Positions 52,101 through 63,532 of a stretch of 64,000 nt of DNA are shown piece by piece. The notes under the pieces are model-generated. The model saw only the letters and a program-made list of their open reading frames with translations, made no database searches and was not told the DNA's origin. Made by a program: the position numbers and the translations under genes. Every line of letters begins with the position of its first letter. The stretch's first letter is position 1. Where the stretch lies: assembly GCF_026151205.1 (NCBI RefSeq), contig NC_087083.1, positions 13,576,944-13,640,943 on the forward strand, given 5' to 3'. The DNA is from Bolinopsis microptera (Eukaryota; Ctenophora; Tentaculata; Lobata; Bolinopsidae).

Positions 52101-55100
52101 TCCGGGGGTATACATGGGGTTAATGTGTGTGATCCGGGGGTATACCTGGGGTTAATGAGTGTGATCCGGGGTATACCTGGGGTTAATAAGTGTGATCCGG
52201 GGGTATACCTGGGGTTAATGTGTGTGATCCGGGGGTATACCTGGGGTTAATGAGTGTGATCCGGGGGTATACCTGGGGTTAATGTGTGTGATCCGGGGGT
52301 ATACATGGGGTTAATGTGTGTGATCCGGGGGTATACCTGGGGTTAATGAGTGTGATCCGGGGTATACCTGGGGTTAATGAGTGTGATCCGGGGGTATACC
52401 TGGGGTTAATGTGTGTGATCCGGGGGTATACATGGGGTTAATGTGTGTGATCCGGGGGTATACATGGGGTTAATGAGTGTGATCCGGGCCGGGGGTATAC
52501 CTGGGGTTAATGAGTGTGATGCGGGGTATACCTGGGGTTAATGAGTGTGATCCGGGGGTATACCTGGGGTTAATGACTGTGATCCAGGGGTATACCTGGG
52601 GTTAATGAGTGTGATCCAGGGGTAAACCTGGGGTTAATGAGTGTGATGCGGGGTATACCTTGGGTTAATGAGTGTGATCCGGGGGTATACCTGGGGTTAA
52701 TGAGTGTGATCCGGGGGTATACCTGGGGTTAATGAGTGTGATCCGGGGGTATACCTGGGGTCAATTAGTGTGATCCGGGGATATACCTGGGGTTAATGTG
52801 TGTGATCCGGGGGTATACCTGGGGTTAATGTGTGTGATCCGGGGGAATACATGGGGTTAATGTGTGTGATCCGGGGGTATACCTGGGGTTAATGACTGTG
52901 ATCCAGGGGTATACCTGGGGTTAATGAGTGTGATCCGGGGGTATACCTGGGGTCAATGAGTGTGATCCGGGGGTATACCTGGGGTTAATGTGTGTGATCC
53001 GGGGGAATACCTGGGGTTAATGAGTGTGATCCGGGGGTATACCTGGGGTTAATGTGTGTGATCCGTGGGTATACATGGGGTTAATGTGTGTAATCCGGGG
53101 GTATACCTGGGGTTAATGAGTGTGGTCCGGGGGTATACCTGGGGTTAATGAGTGTGATCCGGGGGTATACATGGGGTTAATGTGTGTGATCCGGGGGTAT
53201 ACCTGGGGTTAATGTGTGTGATCATGTAGTGTAAAGTGTATAGTGTAGTGTATTGTGTGTTGTGCAGTGTAATGTACAGTTCTTTCGTGTGATAAATACG
53301 GTATGCAAATTAATAATTAACACGCAAAAATAATACAATTCGAAATTTCATTAAAATCAAAAAGTGAGATCCAAGATTTCTCAAAACATGGTAACCAGAC
53401 ACCAGAACATGATAATTGAAAAGGTGACAATAATAATACTCGATACTATTCGTGGTGGGTACGTCCAGTCACATACTTCAAATAACTGAAATATTTAGGT
53501 TGCATACCTGGAGAGGGAGTAGGAGAGGGAATGGATGAAGAGGTATCTTCTCTTTCTGAAAACAAACACAAGTTACATTAAAAGTAACTGGGTAATATTG
53601 ACTAGTGAAAAGTAAAGACCACTGCCCCCTACGAAGAAGAAGACTAGTGAACCTGTGAAATCTAAACTTCCACAATAAATCAGAAACATTGAAGCAAGAC
53701 TGGTGGAAGCAGCTTTAATATTGGCCTATAAATTTACCTAATTTAGCAGATTTACCTAATTTAGCAGATTTAGGACGTCTCTGAGCCTCTGACATGGTGT
53801 CTTTTAAAGAAGTATTAACCACCTGAGGAGGAATGTGATAAACTGTGAATTAATAAGAGATAAAAATTGAGGTATTTCAAGAACCTGGTAACCTGGTAAC
53901 CTGCAACGTACCAGGAGCACGTGACACTAACCAACCAATCAGTACAGAGAAGCCACGCTTAACTTAGAAACAATTAAAAACAGTGAATCAATTACTTATA
54001 ACACAAATTTAACTCAGATCTAATCATATTATAACATTACAACACACCGATATCTCAGACTGTAAATTCCCCGTATTTCCCAGGAGCGGATGTGAAGAAG
54101 TAGTAAGTGATCCGCCGGATAACTGCCCCTTCAGTAGCTGGTCATCTAGATATCTCAGCTCGGGTAACAACACACATATCTTCTTCCTCAGCTCAACAGG
54201 ACTCATGAGCGAGGTAACTGGGTTACCCTCTATGTTCAGGGTTGATAGGTTGGGACACATGCAGAGGAATTCTATCTGAAAGAGATAAGAGATTAGATAC
54301 ACGAGATATCATGTTAAGTTGTACAACGTTCTGAGGCTACACGACCATTCCCGCTCATCCAGATCGAGTAAATGCTGATTATTTTATTTTCAACCATTGT
54401 GTACATGTTGAACCATCTTGTTATAACAGTTCAGTTATCTTATAAAGGAACACCTGCACACTTTGACGTAGATTGTGAAGATTCTTGTAAAAGTTCTAAT
54501 TCAGCAACATGTCAAATATTAAAGTCCAGCTCTCATGTAAACAATACACCTATCAACTATCTGTATCACATAGGTGTGTGAAATCTAGCAACCTAACAAG
54601 ATCTGTCAATATGAAAAGTTCTAGAAAACTAGAAGACTGTTCTTCATCACAACCGGTCCACTATTTCCAACTATTCCCCACTATTTCTCAGTTGTCTTGG
54701 TAACAGCGCTCTCTCATACTCTAGTTCAACATGTTACTTTACACCACAGTGTTTCTAGTACTACTCTCCCTAACAGAAGCAGGTCCTATCACAGAACAGG
54801 AACCAGCTCCACTTGATGCACTACACAGTCTAGATGGAGTTTTATCCGCTCTACCTCACAAACTACAGGGTAAAGCGGTAGTACATCATGAAGGTATGGA
54901 TGCGCTGCATGCACTAGATGAACAGATTGCACGTGATGCGTTGCATTTACAGGGAGCAGGTGGGATGTTCTTGCAATCAGGCCCTAAAGATACAGCTGGA
55001 CTTGGGGTGGAGATGCCTGGTGTTATGATGTCCGCTACAGGGGATATGTAACGTGGACACAAGAACTGGATAAGTTTATAAGTTTTTTGGATCTTATTGC

Positions 55101-57327
55101 AGTAAACTTATTGTTTTATTGTGGAAAAAGTTTTTAAAACTCATATTACTTCGATAAACTTAATTTATTGCTGTACTCTATAAAATATGAAAAGTATTAA
55201 ATACAAAATATATACATACAGACCTGGTCTAAGGAGTCAACGTTGTTGCTTTCAATATCAACAAGCTCCAAAGTATCGACCATACTGAGAGGGCTCACGT
55301 CACTGATCTCATTGTAGGATAGATACAGCTCCTAAAATACAAGACAATTATTAATTAACACGCAATTATTAATTAACACTATTCTAGGCTTGTAATGATT
55401 CCTTGAATAAGTTAATTTTTAATAAAACTATTAAACAAAAGTTTAAAATTTATTAGTACATTATTGCATGAGTACTTGCAGTGCTAACTTATAAGCTTCA
55501 TGAAAATCTGAAAAAAAAACCCTGAAGAAAATCTGAAGAAAATCTGAAAAAAAGTAGAAACTAGCTTACTGACCCTGAGTGTTCCAATAGAACCTATACC
55601 ATCCAAGTCCTGGAGACCACATCTACTCATCCACAATACTTGTAGGGAACGTAGTGTCGTCCCTAGATCTCTTACTGAGGAAATCCTACTTCCTGACAAC
55701 CTGTAATTAAATGTTGGTAATTATTAATTAAATGTTAATTAAATGTTTGGTTGTTAATCTGTATTCTGTAGGCATCACACTGAATATTGTGGCAATAAAA
55801 TGTTACTCTTTTGACCAATAGAACTTACCTAAGTTCCCTAATGTTGGGCAGGTAGTTGCCAAGGGACCCAAGACTGCTTTCAGAGGTATCCACAATAAGA
55901 TCCAGAGATATCACGTGACTCAAATCCGAGTATCCTGACAGCTGCCTCTGAAAATGTTGCTGAATGTCAAAAACAAGACAAAAACAATCTATATCAGTAG
56001 CAACACCAACAAATATTGAGTGCATAAAATTAATAATAATTTATTTAATAGATTGCTTTAAAACATGGTATCTTTGTCTGTGTAAGTGATAAACATTAAA
56101 CATGCTCCATTTGAAATCTGAATGTGTAGTGTACAACATAAATAATAATAATAAATTGAAGTTTAATGAAACCACTATTAAGATAAACTTATACTCAGCA
56201 GTGTTTACTCTAAACATCCCAGAAATGTACTTGAATAATAGGTAAAGATCCACTGGTAACGTATGCTTGAAAATATGAGCACAAGACATAGTTATAAAGA
56301 ACACATCATTCACCATATGAAAAAGAGGAATATCGCCACACAAATAGTTATAAAGAACACATCATTCACCATATGAAAAAGAGGAATATCGCCACACAAA
56401 TAGTTATAAAGAACACATCATTCACCATATGAAAAAGAGGAATATCGCCACACAAATAACAAGACATAGTTAAGAACACATCATTCACCATATGAAAAAG
56501 AGGAATATCGCCACACAAATAAAACATAGTTAAGAACACATCATTCACCATATGAAAAAGAGGAATTTCGCCACACAAATAACCGTCCAGCTCGTCCTGA
56601 AGGTCCTGGCCCGATGGTATGACTGGAATGTATTCACCCGTGACACCCTGCAAATGTATAGTTGTGTGAGGGTAGGGTGTCACCAGGTGCGGTCTAGTCG
56701 CAGTCATACCACCATCCGCATCCTAGACAGATTGTTGAGATATTGTTTTATAACTAAAACTTAATTCACAGGTTTATTCTCGTTCAAAGAATAAACCTGT
56801 AATATCGTGTAGCTGACATTTCTCATCGTATTGCAGTTAAATGCATCGTGCTATTATAAAGCAACACCAAACACCACAGATAAATTATTGAAGAATGTGC
56901 TTCACAATTTAACATAAATCACAGTTTCTAATTAAATCATGCTCAGTGCTTACAGTATAAATATTTAATTATAAACCAGTTTTTTAGGTGAGAGTACATC
57001 CTCGAACAACACCTCCTCTTCTTCAAAGGCATCAGAGAAAGTGGGGGATGGATTGACGGCAGGTGTTGAGACTATGCGGAAGGAGGGTGTTCCAGGTCTA
57101 ACAGGGTCACTGTGCATCACACTCCTGGAGGTGATTAATCAGTTAATTAATTAGTTAATTAATTAGTTAATTAATTTGTTAATTAATTAGTAATTAATTA
57201 TGTTACTGTAGATATCATTTATGATTTAAAATTTTATTTTATTTTTTATTTCGTTGTGAATTCATTAACCTCACCTAATGCCATTGCTATGAGATGAACA
57301 TTGTGGCATATGCTGCAGTGACGCCAT
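49147..57327 (-). CDS. LRRC56: Leucine-rich repeat-containing protein 56 (ciliary/dynein-related)
   Basis: LRR protein known from animals and other ciliates/flagellates, linked to dynein-arm assembly or transport in motile cilia. Thirteen exons, 636 aa, phases consistent: 57327-57275, 57124-56977, 56647-56549, 55947-55829, 55700-55574, 55331-55224, 54275-54048, 53822-53756, 53555-53508, 51546-51473, 51016-50876, 49915-49576, 49505-49147. The start is ATG at 57327 (MASLQHMP). The LRR core runs SESSLGSLGNYLPNIRELR, then SSVRDLGTTLRSLQVLW, SRCGLQDLDGIGSIGTL, ELYLSYNEISDVSPL and PNLSTLNIEGNPVTSL. This matches my recollection of the LRRC56 core closely. The Ser/Arg-rich tail carries SGSQDRR repeats and three PTELLSNPRS repeats. 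The last intron is only 70 nt. The exon 3 donor is ambiguous because it lies in a tandem repeat; the exon 8 donor is duplicated. Confidence 0.9.
50195..50305. repeat. Short repeats in LRRC56 intron
   Basis: Five units of AACCTGGCAACCTGGTAACC type (10-bp period) lie between two direct copies of ACGAGAAGACTATTTACAGA. Confidence 0.85.
51552..53225. repeat. 1.67-kb minisatellite abutting the LRRC56 exon 10 acceptor
   Basis: About 52 units of roughly 32 bp (GTGTGATCCGGGGGTATACC plus TGGGGTTAATGA), with single-base variants. It starts about 5 bp from the 3' splice site of the exon at 51546, so the branch point and pyrimidine tract must lie within array units. GC-rich compared with its surroundings. 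Confidence 0.97.
54731..55051 (+). CDS. Small secreted protein, nested antisense in an LRRC56 intron
   Basis: A 106-aa single-exon frame. The first 17-18 residues (MLLYTTVFLVLLSLTEA) form a clear signal peptide, with predicted cleavage at TEA|GP. The mature part has no Cys and no dibasic sites. It has a repeating DALHxLD / DALHAL / DALHLQ pattern (about residues 29-75) that would form amphipathic helices, then a Gly/Met-rich end. An ATTAAA signal lies near 55196. It sits between LRRC56 exons 6 and 7 on the opposite strand. I do not recognise a family. It could be a secreted regulatory, mucus or toxin-like peptide, but nothing shows which. Confidence 0.72.
   Translation: MLLYTTVFLVLLSLTEAGPITEQEPAPLDALHSLDGVLSALPHKLQGKAVVHHEGMDALHALDEQIARDALHLQGAGGMFLQSGPKDTAGLGVEMPGVMMSATGDM
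56326..56580 (-). repeat. Minisatellite spanning LRRC56 exon 3 end and donor
   Basis: Five units of about 50-60 bp. In transcript sense each contains GGCGAxATTCCTCTTTTTCA and TATG|GTGAATGATG. The first unit is the end of exon 3, so at least five equivalent GTGAAT donors follow one another. Several units read through in frame (CGDIPLFHMVNDVF). Confidence 0.9.
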
Positions 57328-59565
57328 CTCAAACCATTCCCTATGTCGAAGACCTGATAAGTATAACTTGGTTAAACTGACCACAATTTGTAAGTAAACA
57401 AATCAATTAAAAAAGAACCACATCATGGGTGCTTTAATCTCCTGATACATACGCGGCCAAGAGGGCTAGATGAAAATAATACCTAAGATCTATCAAACAT
57501 ACAGAATTTCAATTAATTGGGCTTTCTGTATGATTCCCAATTCCCATAATCAATTCAAAAAGAACCGAAAGCATTGATTTTATAACCAAATTTTGAAATG
57601 GACTAATATTGCATATCTCCTGATACATACGAGGCCAAGAGGGATAGATGAAAACAATAACTACGATTCATCAAACTTTTCAATGTTTAAGAATCACAGA
57701 CATAGGTAAAATGATATCATATAGCATACTTTACAGAACCGTACAATAACAGGACTTTTTTCATTGAATCCTCAATAACAGATTTCATTATCATTCGGCT
57801 GATTTGACCTCAGGAGATTTCATCCATATAGTTAAGAATGATCTCTTGTCTTCGATAATAATAAGATCAAAGGTAGCACAATCATAATCTGGACAAAAGT
57901 AACAATAATTAGTTAATGTTGTTTCAGGTGAAGGTTACCCTTAATAAATTCCAGATCATTTGGCAAAGTTTCTCCTCATTCAACGAAAACAGAGGGATAA
58001 ATTAATTGCAAATGAGAAGGGACCCTACACTGCCGAAAGATCTGGTTTCTTGTAAGGGTACCCTTCAGAATAGATGTACTGCACTGTAGACCTAAAGACT
58101 TTTACTTCAGTGAAACCCTAAAAGCGCCATACAGACAAAAACACTACATAGTCATAGTGATAGTAACCATAACTTATTAAGAAAAATGCATGGTAGCGCT
58201 CGATTTTTCTTACGAATTTTAATGTCATAGTGCGCGGCACCAAGAAAATATTTCAATTTCAATGAAACAAGAAATTTCAATGAAACAAGAAATTTAATTT
58301 TAGCACATTTTACAGAATAAAAAGATGTAAAACAATTCATAAAATATAATGCCCATTTGGTGTATGACTTTTTGTCCTTGACTGCTAGTTTGGGTTTGGA
58401 AGGACAGGTAACTAACGGGGCAAGGAATGCGCGTGCCTGAGAGCTTTTGCACACACCGAAACGCTAGTTCAGTTAATTGCTTTCAAAACTTATTCATTGT
58501 TTTTATTGTGTTTAACTGCAACACTGCTTCTTTCTAAAGATAACGTTGCATTCGTTTTTTATTTCTTCGTTTATAATGGTTGATCTAACAGCTTTTCCCA
58601 TTTTTACATTCACTTGTTAAAATATCATGGATCTTGTCAATTAAACAAATAATCAATTAAACAAATAATCAAAGTTTTAGCACATTTTACAGCATAAAAT
58701 TTAAACAAATGAAAACATATAATGCTCTTAGTGGTAAATGGCCGTTTGTTCTGAGCTGTATGGTTTTTTGACTATCAACTAGCGGGGCAAGGAATGTACT
58801 GGCTGGTAGCTTTTGTGCACACCAGAACGCTAGTCTGGTTGATTAGTGACCAAATTAGAGGCGTTGATAGGAAGGCATTATAATTTGTGGGTGTAAGAGG
58901 GAATATTTGGCATGCATTATTCTAGCAGCTATTTTGTAACAAATGGTCTTTACGATTATTAAGGACGGTAAGTATTTTGGGTGTTCAATACTAAATCATG
59001 GCTAAATGTCTAAGTGTGGGCCGGGGTTTAAATTTAGGGGAGAAAAAGAAATGAATATTGGGTTATATATATATAATAATATTAAATTGGGTTATAATAT
59101 TAAGAAGCCAGCTTTTTAATACAAATGTGAGGGAAACATTAGTCAAATATTCATATATCAAATAATTTAAGGCTGATGAGTTAGAAAACCTGCTAACGTA
59201 CCAGTAACCTCTCTTGGATATTTTCTAGTTAGGTGCATTTGCCTTATTTAGCCAGGATTAAAAATTTGCAGTTATTAACTTGATTTCCTATTAGTTTCAC
59301 CCCCGTCCTAAATAGGCAAGATGCACAATCTCCAATGTCAATTAGGTATCATTTACATGTCTGAGCATATAAGGGGTAAATTTTAATTATTTAACCTTTT
59401 GGTGCTGTAAAAAAAAAATTTATTTATTGTTATTATCATTATTTTATGTTAAATTTGAGTGTCAAATTGCGAATTATGATTATTTATGTTGAGTAACTGT
59501 ATCTGACTCTTCTTGCACAAATAGTTAACATTTAAAGGCCAAACACCATTACGGAGCAACATAGA
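57328..59565. other. Upstream of LRRC56, no gene seen
   Basis: AT-rich. The LRRC56 promoter should be in the first few hundred bases. A TCTCCTGATACATACG... motif occurs twice (57440 and 57617), and a two-copy repeat follows at 58290-58850. The open frame at 58152-58454 (-) is repeat-derived. Confidence 0.5.
58290..58850. repeat. Two diverged copies of a 190-bp repeat
   Basis: The segment at 58290-58480 (TTTTAGCACATTTTACAG ... GGGGCAAGGAATG ... CACACCGAAACGCTAGT) recurs, diverged, at 58670-58850 in the same orientation. Confidence 0.8.
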
Positions 59566-59989
59566 CAGTGGTGTAACGTTTCCTTTTTGACCCCCTGCTG
59601 CCTACTACTTTTTGTACCCCTAATATTTTTTGTGTCGACCAAACGTTATATTAAAGTAAACTGAGAGTCTAACCAGTGTACTCCTGTCTGTCCGACATTT
59701 TTTGAAGACATAGGGACATCGTTACTTTGTGCCGCCCCCATGCTGATTGAAATTTGCCGCCCCTATCGGGAGCTTTTTTTGGCACCCCCTACAACTTTTT
59801 GCCGCCCCCTGAAGCAAAAATGGTACCCCAAATATTTTGTTACGTCGACCGAACGCTAAATTCGACAGGGCAGCACACCAATAAGGCGCTTTTTCCGTGA
59901 AATCAGACCTACAATCCAGGAAAATGCCGCCCCCCTAAGGTGCCGCCCCTCTGCTAGCAGGGGTAGCGGGGGCGGTCGTTACGCCACTG
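59566..59989. mobile_element. MITE with CAGTGGYGTAACG ends
   Basis: The left end CAGTGGTGTAACG and right end CGTTACGCCACTG are inverted. The interior has several TTTGCCGCCCC / GGTACCCC blocks. No coding frame. Similar CAGTGGCGTA-type ends are common in animal DNA transposons (hAT-like is my guess). An 8-bp target duplication is not clean. Confidence 0.75.
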
Positions 59990-60745
59990 TACATACACAC
60001 GATAAGTGAGCTTCTGTACTACGCCCTTCCTTGCTGGACTGGTCTAAGGCCTTCTACAGAGATTGTCATCTACAGTAACCCTCAAACAACCAAATAAAAT
60101 AAACATTATATGTCACACCACACAAGATATAATATTCCAACAAATGAGATATTTGTATAGTTATATTGCATAACTATTATGTCACACCAGGCAAGACATA
60201 ATAGAAGCATAGTAATAAACAAGATCTTGCAAGATCTTGCAAGACCGAAATATACAAAAATGCTACACCACTGCTTAGAACCAACCAACAAGCCTACAGA
60301 GCCCCATTGGAGCTTTGCACAAATTTCAAGCAGACCAAGTATGTGTAAAAGCATTAAAAACTACCTTAATGTCACACAACTTTGCTGCCCCATGGAGATT
60401 TTTGAACGCCCACATATCTTTCATGACAACCCAACGTTAAGATTGCCAGGATATGGTAAATTTTCGTAAAAAAGACCTAAAATTCGGGGGAAATGGATAG
60501 CATCATAATGATGACTCTAGAACGATTTTGGAAAAATTTACTAAAATGGATTGCTTCACTTTACCAAAAAGTTCGTGAGGATGTAGATTGTACAGGTTAT
60601 TAATAACTCTTATTCTAGATCAATTGAAGTCTATGCGTGAAGTCCAATTTATGTGATATCATTGCTTCAATTCCATAACTATGTTTCATTTTATATGTCT
60701 GTCTAAATTACATTTCACTTCTCCCAAAATTATAATTTATAATAT

Positions 60746-61255
60746 GGGGTCGTTCACATATTACGTAATCAATATTTTAGTAATTTTTACCCCCCTCCCC
60801 CATTCCGTAATCAACCGTAATTAAGACCCAACCCCCCCCCTCCTGACAGCAATATTACGAAATCATGGCCTGACCCCCCCCCCCCCCCCCCCCCCCCCTT
60901 GACTTTTTTCCTAGAAAACACTTTTCTCTACGTTTCATGCTACCCTGATCATGCTATCATGATGAGCCGAAATCATTGTTATGATATCCGGCCAAGCACC
61001 TTCTAAACTACTTACTATTATAGCCGGATATTCGATCAATTTCTAAATTTTATCACTATCAGAGTGAAATTGAGTGGAATTTGAATTAAAATATTGTCAA
61101 ATTGTTATTATTGTAGAGGGTAAAAAAGAAAATTTTGATTACGTAATCAACGGCCGAAACCCCCCCCCCCCCCCCCCCCCGTAATCAACCGTTAGCATTT
61201 GGAACCCCCCCCCCCCCTCCCCCCTCGGCTGATTACGTAATATGTGAACGACCCC
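60746..61255. mobile_element. MITE with GGGGTCGTTCACATATTACG ends
   Basis: Terminal inverted repeats of about 26 bp (GGGGTCGTTCACATATTACG and its complement), flanked by TAT on both sides, consistent with a 3-bp target duplication. The interior has sub-terminal GTAATCAACCGT repeats and long poly-C runs. PIF/Harbinger or a related superfamily is likely; no transposase present. Confidence 0.85.
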
Positions 61256-61300
61256 TATATAACAATCTGTTTTCGCTCTTTTGAGTGGGTCGATCATATA

Positions 61301-61479
61301 ATTGATGTTTTGGGGCAAAGTGAGAGTCTCCACCCAGTTTTTCAAACAAATAGTTGTCTACGTTTCAGCCCATGCCTTTGACATGGACGAGACGTTACAA
61401 TTACGTTACATAGCTCAATAAATGTAATAGATTTGTAGTGTTGTAAAGTGAGACTCTCACTTTGTCCCAAAACATCAAT
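61301..61479. repeat. Inverted repeat, 30-bp arms
   Basis: ATTGATGTTTTGGGGCAAAG on the left pairs with CTTTGTCCCAAAACATCAAT on the right (one mismatch), with a spacer of about 120 bp. It directly follows the MITE at 60746-61255. Confidence 0.85.
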
Positions 61480-61631
61480 TATATTTATAATATATCAGAA
61501 AACTTAGTCTGCAAAGAATTAATGAAAACATTTTGCTTCTTTCCTTAATGTTTCTGTATTCTTTAATTGCTGCAATAATATATAATATATATATGTGTGT
61601 TTTTTATGTATGACATATTAATATCATTCAG

Positions 61632-62690
61632 ATGGCAATGGCAGAAATGGAAAAACACCCTGACTCATACATGAATGATGGTCCGTTTATCAACAAGCTA
61701 CTTATTCCAGTGAGTATTAATGCTGTATTTTTATATCAATGTAAGTATAGCTTTGTATCAGTGATGGTTCTAGAATGATTTTCAATGCTAAGTGTAGTCA
61801 TGATAGCTTCTACCATAAGTAGCTTTCTAATTTACTGATTTATATAAAACTTGATTCGCCTTAACCTGATGTACAAATAAGGTCATTGCATTAATAATGA
61901 TATAAAATACTGCACGTTGCATGTAGCCTTTTTGTTAACAGAGTACAGAGTAAATTTTATTTTGAAGAATTGTCATCAATAACTTAAGTAATGGTACTAG
62001 GATTTACCTCGTGTAATTGTGGAATTAATTTAACTTTTAAATCAAATAATCCTGTAATGGTATTACACAAAGTTGAATTAACATACATTACTGTATCATA
62101 ACTGTAACATGTACAAAGAGACAAACTTCCCCTGCATGTGATCAAATAAACAGACATGTAATGAGCTAACATGCAATACAGGCTGCTATGTGATTCATAC
62201 AGTGTGTGCGTGTGTTAAAGATTAAATCTGTTTTTGCGTGTATTCGTCAGCATGAAGAGGTCTCCTCGGCATGGACCTGTAAATAGAGTAGTATGATAGC
62301 TGTCGAGATATGGCTCTATCAAATGAATCATGTATAGACGATATACATTTTATTTCGTGGTTTTTCACTGCTGAGTGCAGTACAGTAGAATCCCAAAGAG
62401 AGGCTTTGTAGATGTAATGATAAAAGAAGTTCACGAAGATTGTATCTTGCGGTATGATGCTATAACCTTATGGAATTTAATGGGTAACTACGTACATATA
62501 TTATATTAAGCTTTCATATACTTTGAAAGAAAATTTAGCGAAATTTAAAATCATTGTGGTCAACTCTTCAGAACGGTAACTTGACTTACGAACAAGTAGC
62601 AACACAAACAATCTCTGTCGAAGAAAAGAAGATTATCAATGATTTTGTCTACTTGTTGGAGAAAAGCAAACAACTTTTTCAACAGCTAAG
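61632..62690 (+). CDS. Two exons of an unrecognised + strand gene (partial)
   Basis: Exon 61632-61709 (acceptor ATTCAG|, donor CCA|GTGAGT) reads MAMAEMEKHPDSYMNDGPFI and on to KLLIP. Exon 62572-62690 (acceptor CTTCAG|, donor AG|GTTAGA) reads NGNLTYEQVATQTISVEEKK and on through a helical NDFVYLLEKSKQLFQQLR. The phases join. The ATG after the first acceptor may be internal, so upstream exons could exist, and the last donor points to exons further right. The second exon looks like a coiled coil. I do not recognise the family. Confidence 0.6.
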
Positions 62691-63130
62691 GTTAGAAAGC
62701 ATGATTGTATTTATTTATATTATTAAAGAAGCTTTAAAAATTGTAGGACTTCATTGATTTAGGCCCATTCGGTCATTTTTGCCTGTTTGAAACTGATAGA
62801 TGTTGTCATTTATGTTTTTGAGGTAGAACTAGAAGTTCTCTTGCCGCCCTTTCTTGTACGTCAATTTCTATAATCAACCCAAAATTACGTCACCTTTTTG
62901 TGCTTTCTAAATAGTCTATCAGAATTGGTAGTTTCAATTCCACTTCAGTCTACATAAATAAAATATTGATTTTAGATTGACATTATTCAAATTAAAGTGT
63001 ATAAGATTTTGAGACTTCAGTGTTGGTTAAGTCGAACACTTACAGTATTGAACAATATTCTACTTCCAACTGTATTAACACGCCTAAATACATTTATCCC
63101 AGAATATTTCAATTCCTAAATATCGTTCCT

Positions 63131-63343
63131 CAGTGTTTATTGTTCAGAGGTTTCCTCAGTGTTTATTGTTCAGAGGTTTCCTCAGTGTTTATTGTTCAGA
63201 GGTTTCCTCAGTGTTTATTGTTCAGAGGTTTCCTCAGTGTTTATTGTTCAGAGGTTTCCTCAGTGTTTATTGTTCAGAGGTTTCCTCGGTGTTTATTGTT
63301 CAGAAGTTTCCTCAGTGGAATATTGTTCAGAAGTTTCCTCAGT
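63131..63343. repeat. 26-bp minisatellite
   Basis: About eight units of CAGTGTTTATTGTTCAGAGG plus TTTCCT, the last two variant. Reading frames across it are by-products. Confidence 0.95.
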
Positions 63344-63410
63344 GGAGTAATGTGGAACGCCCAGTTTCATGCTCTCAAGCCTCAAGTATTAGTAACAATC
63401 ACGGAATCCA

Positions 63411-63532
63411 GTCGAACTAGAAGTGCCTGTCCTTTATTTGATCGTCAGTTTCTAAAAATAGCCCAAATCACGTCGAACTAGAAGTGCCTGTCCTTTATTT
63501 GATCGTCAGTTTCTAAAAATAGCCCAAATCAC
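63411..63532. repeat. 61-bp direct duplication
   Basis: GTCGAACTAGAAGTGCCTGT and the following sequence through AATAGCCCAAATCAC occur twice in tandem with no visible difference. Confidence 0.95.

Noticed and set aside
63020-63481. 153-aa, 95-aa and 63-aa frames with VYCSEVSS / IVQRFPQC repeats
   Set aside because: All are readings of the 26-bp minisatellite in different frames.
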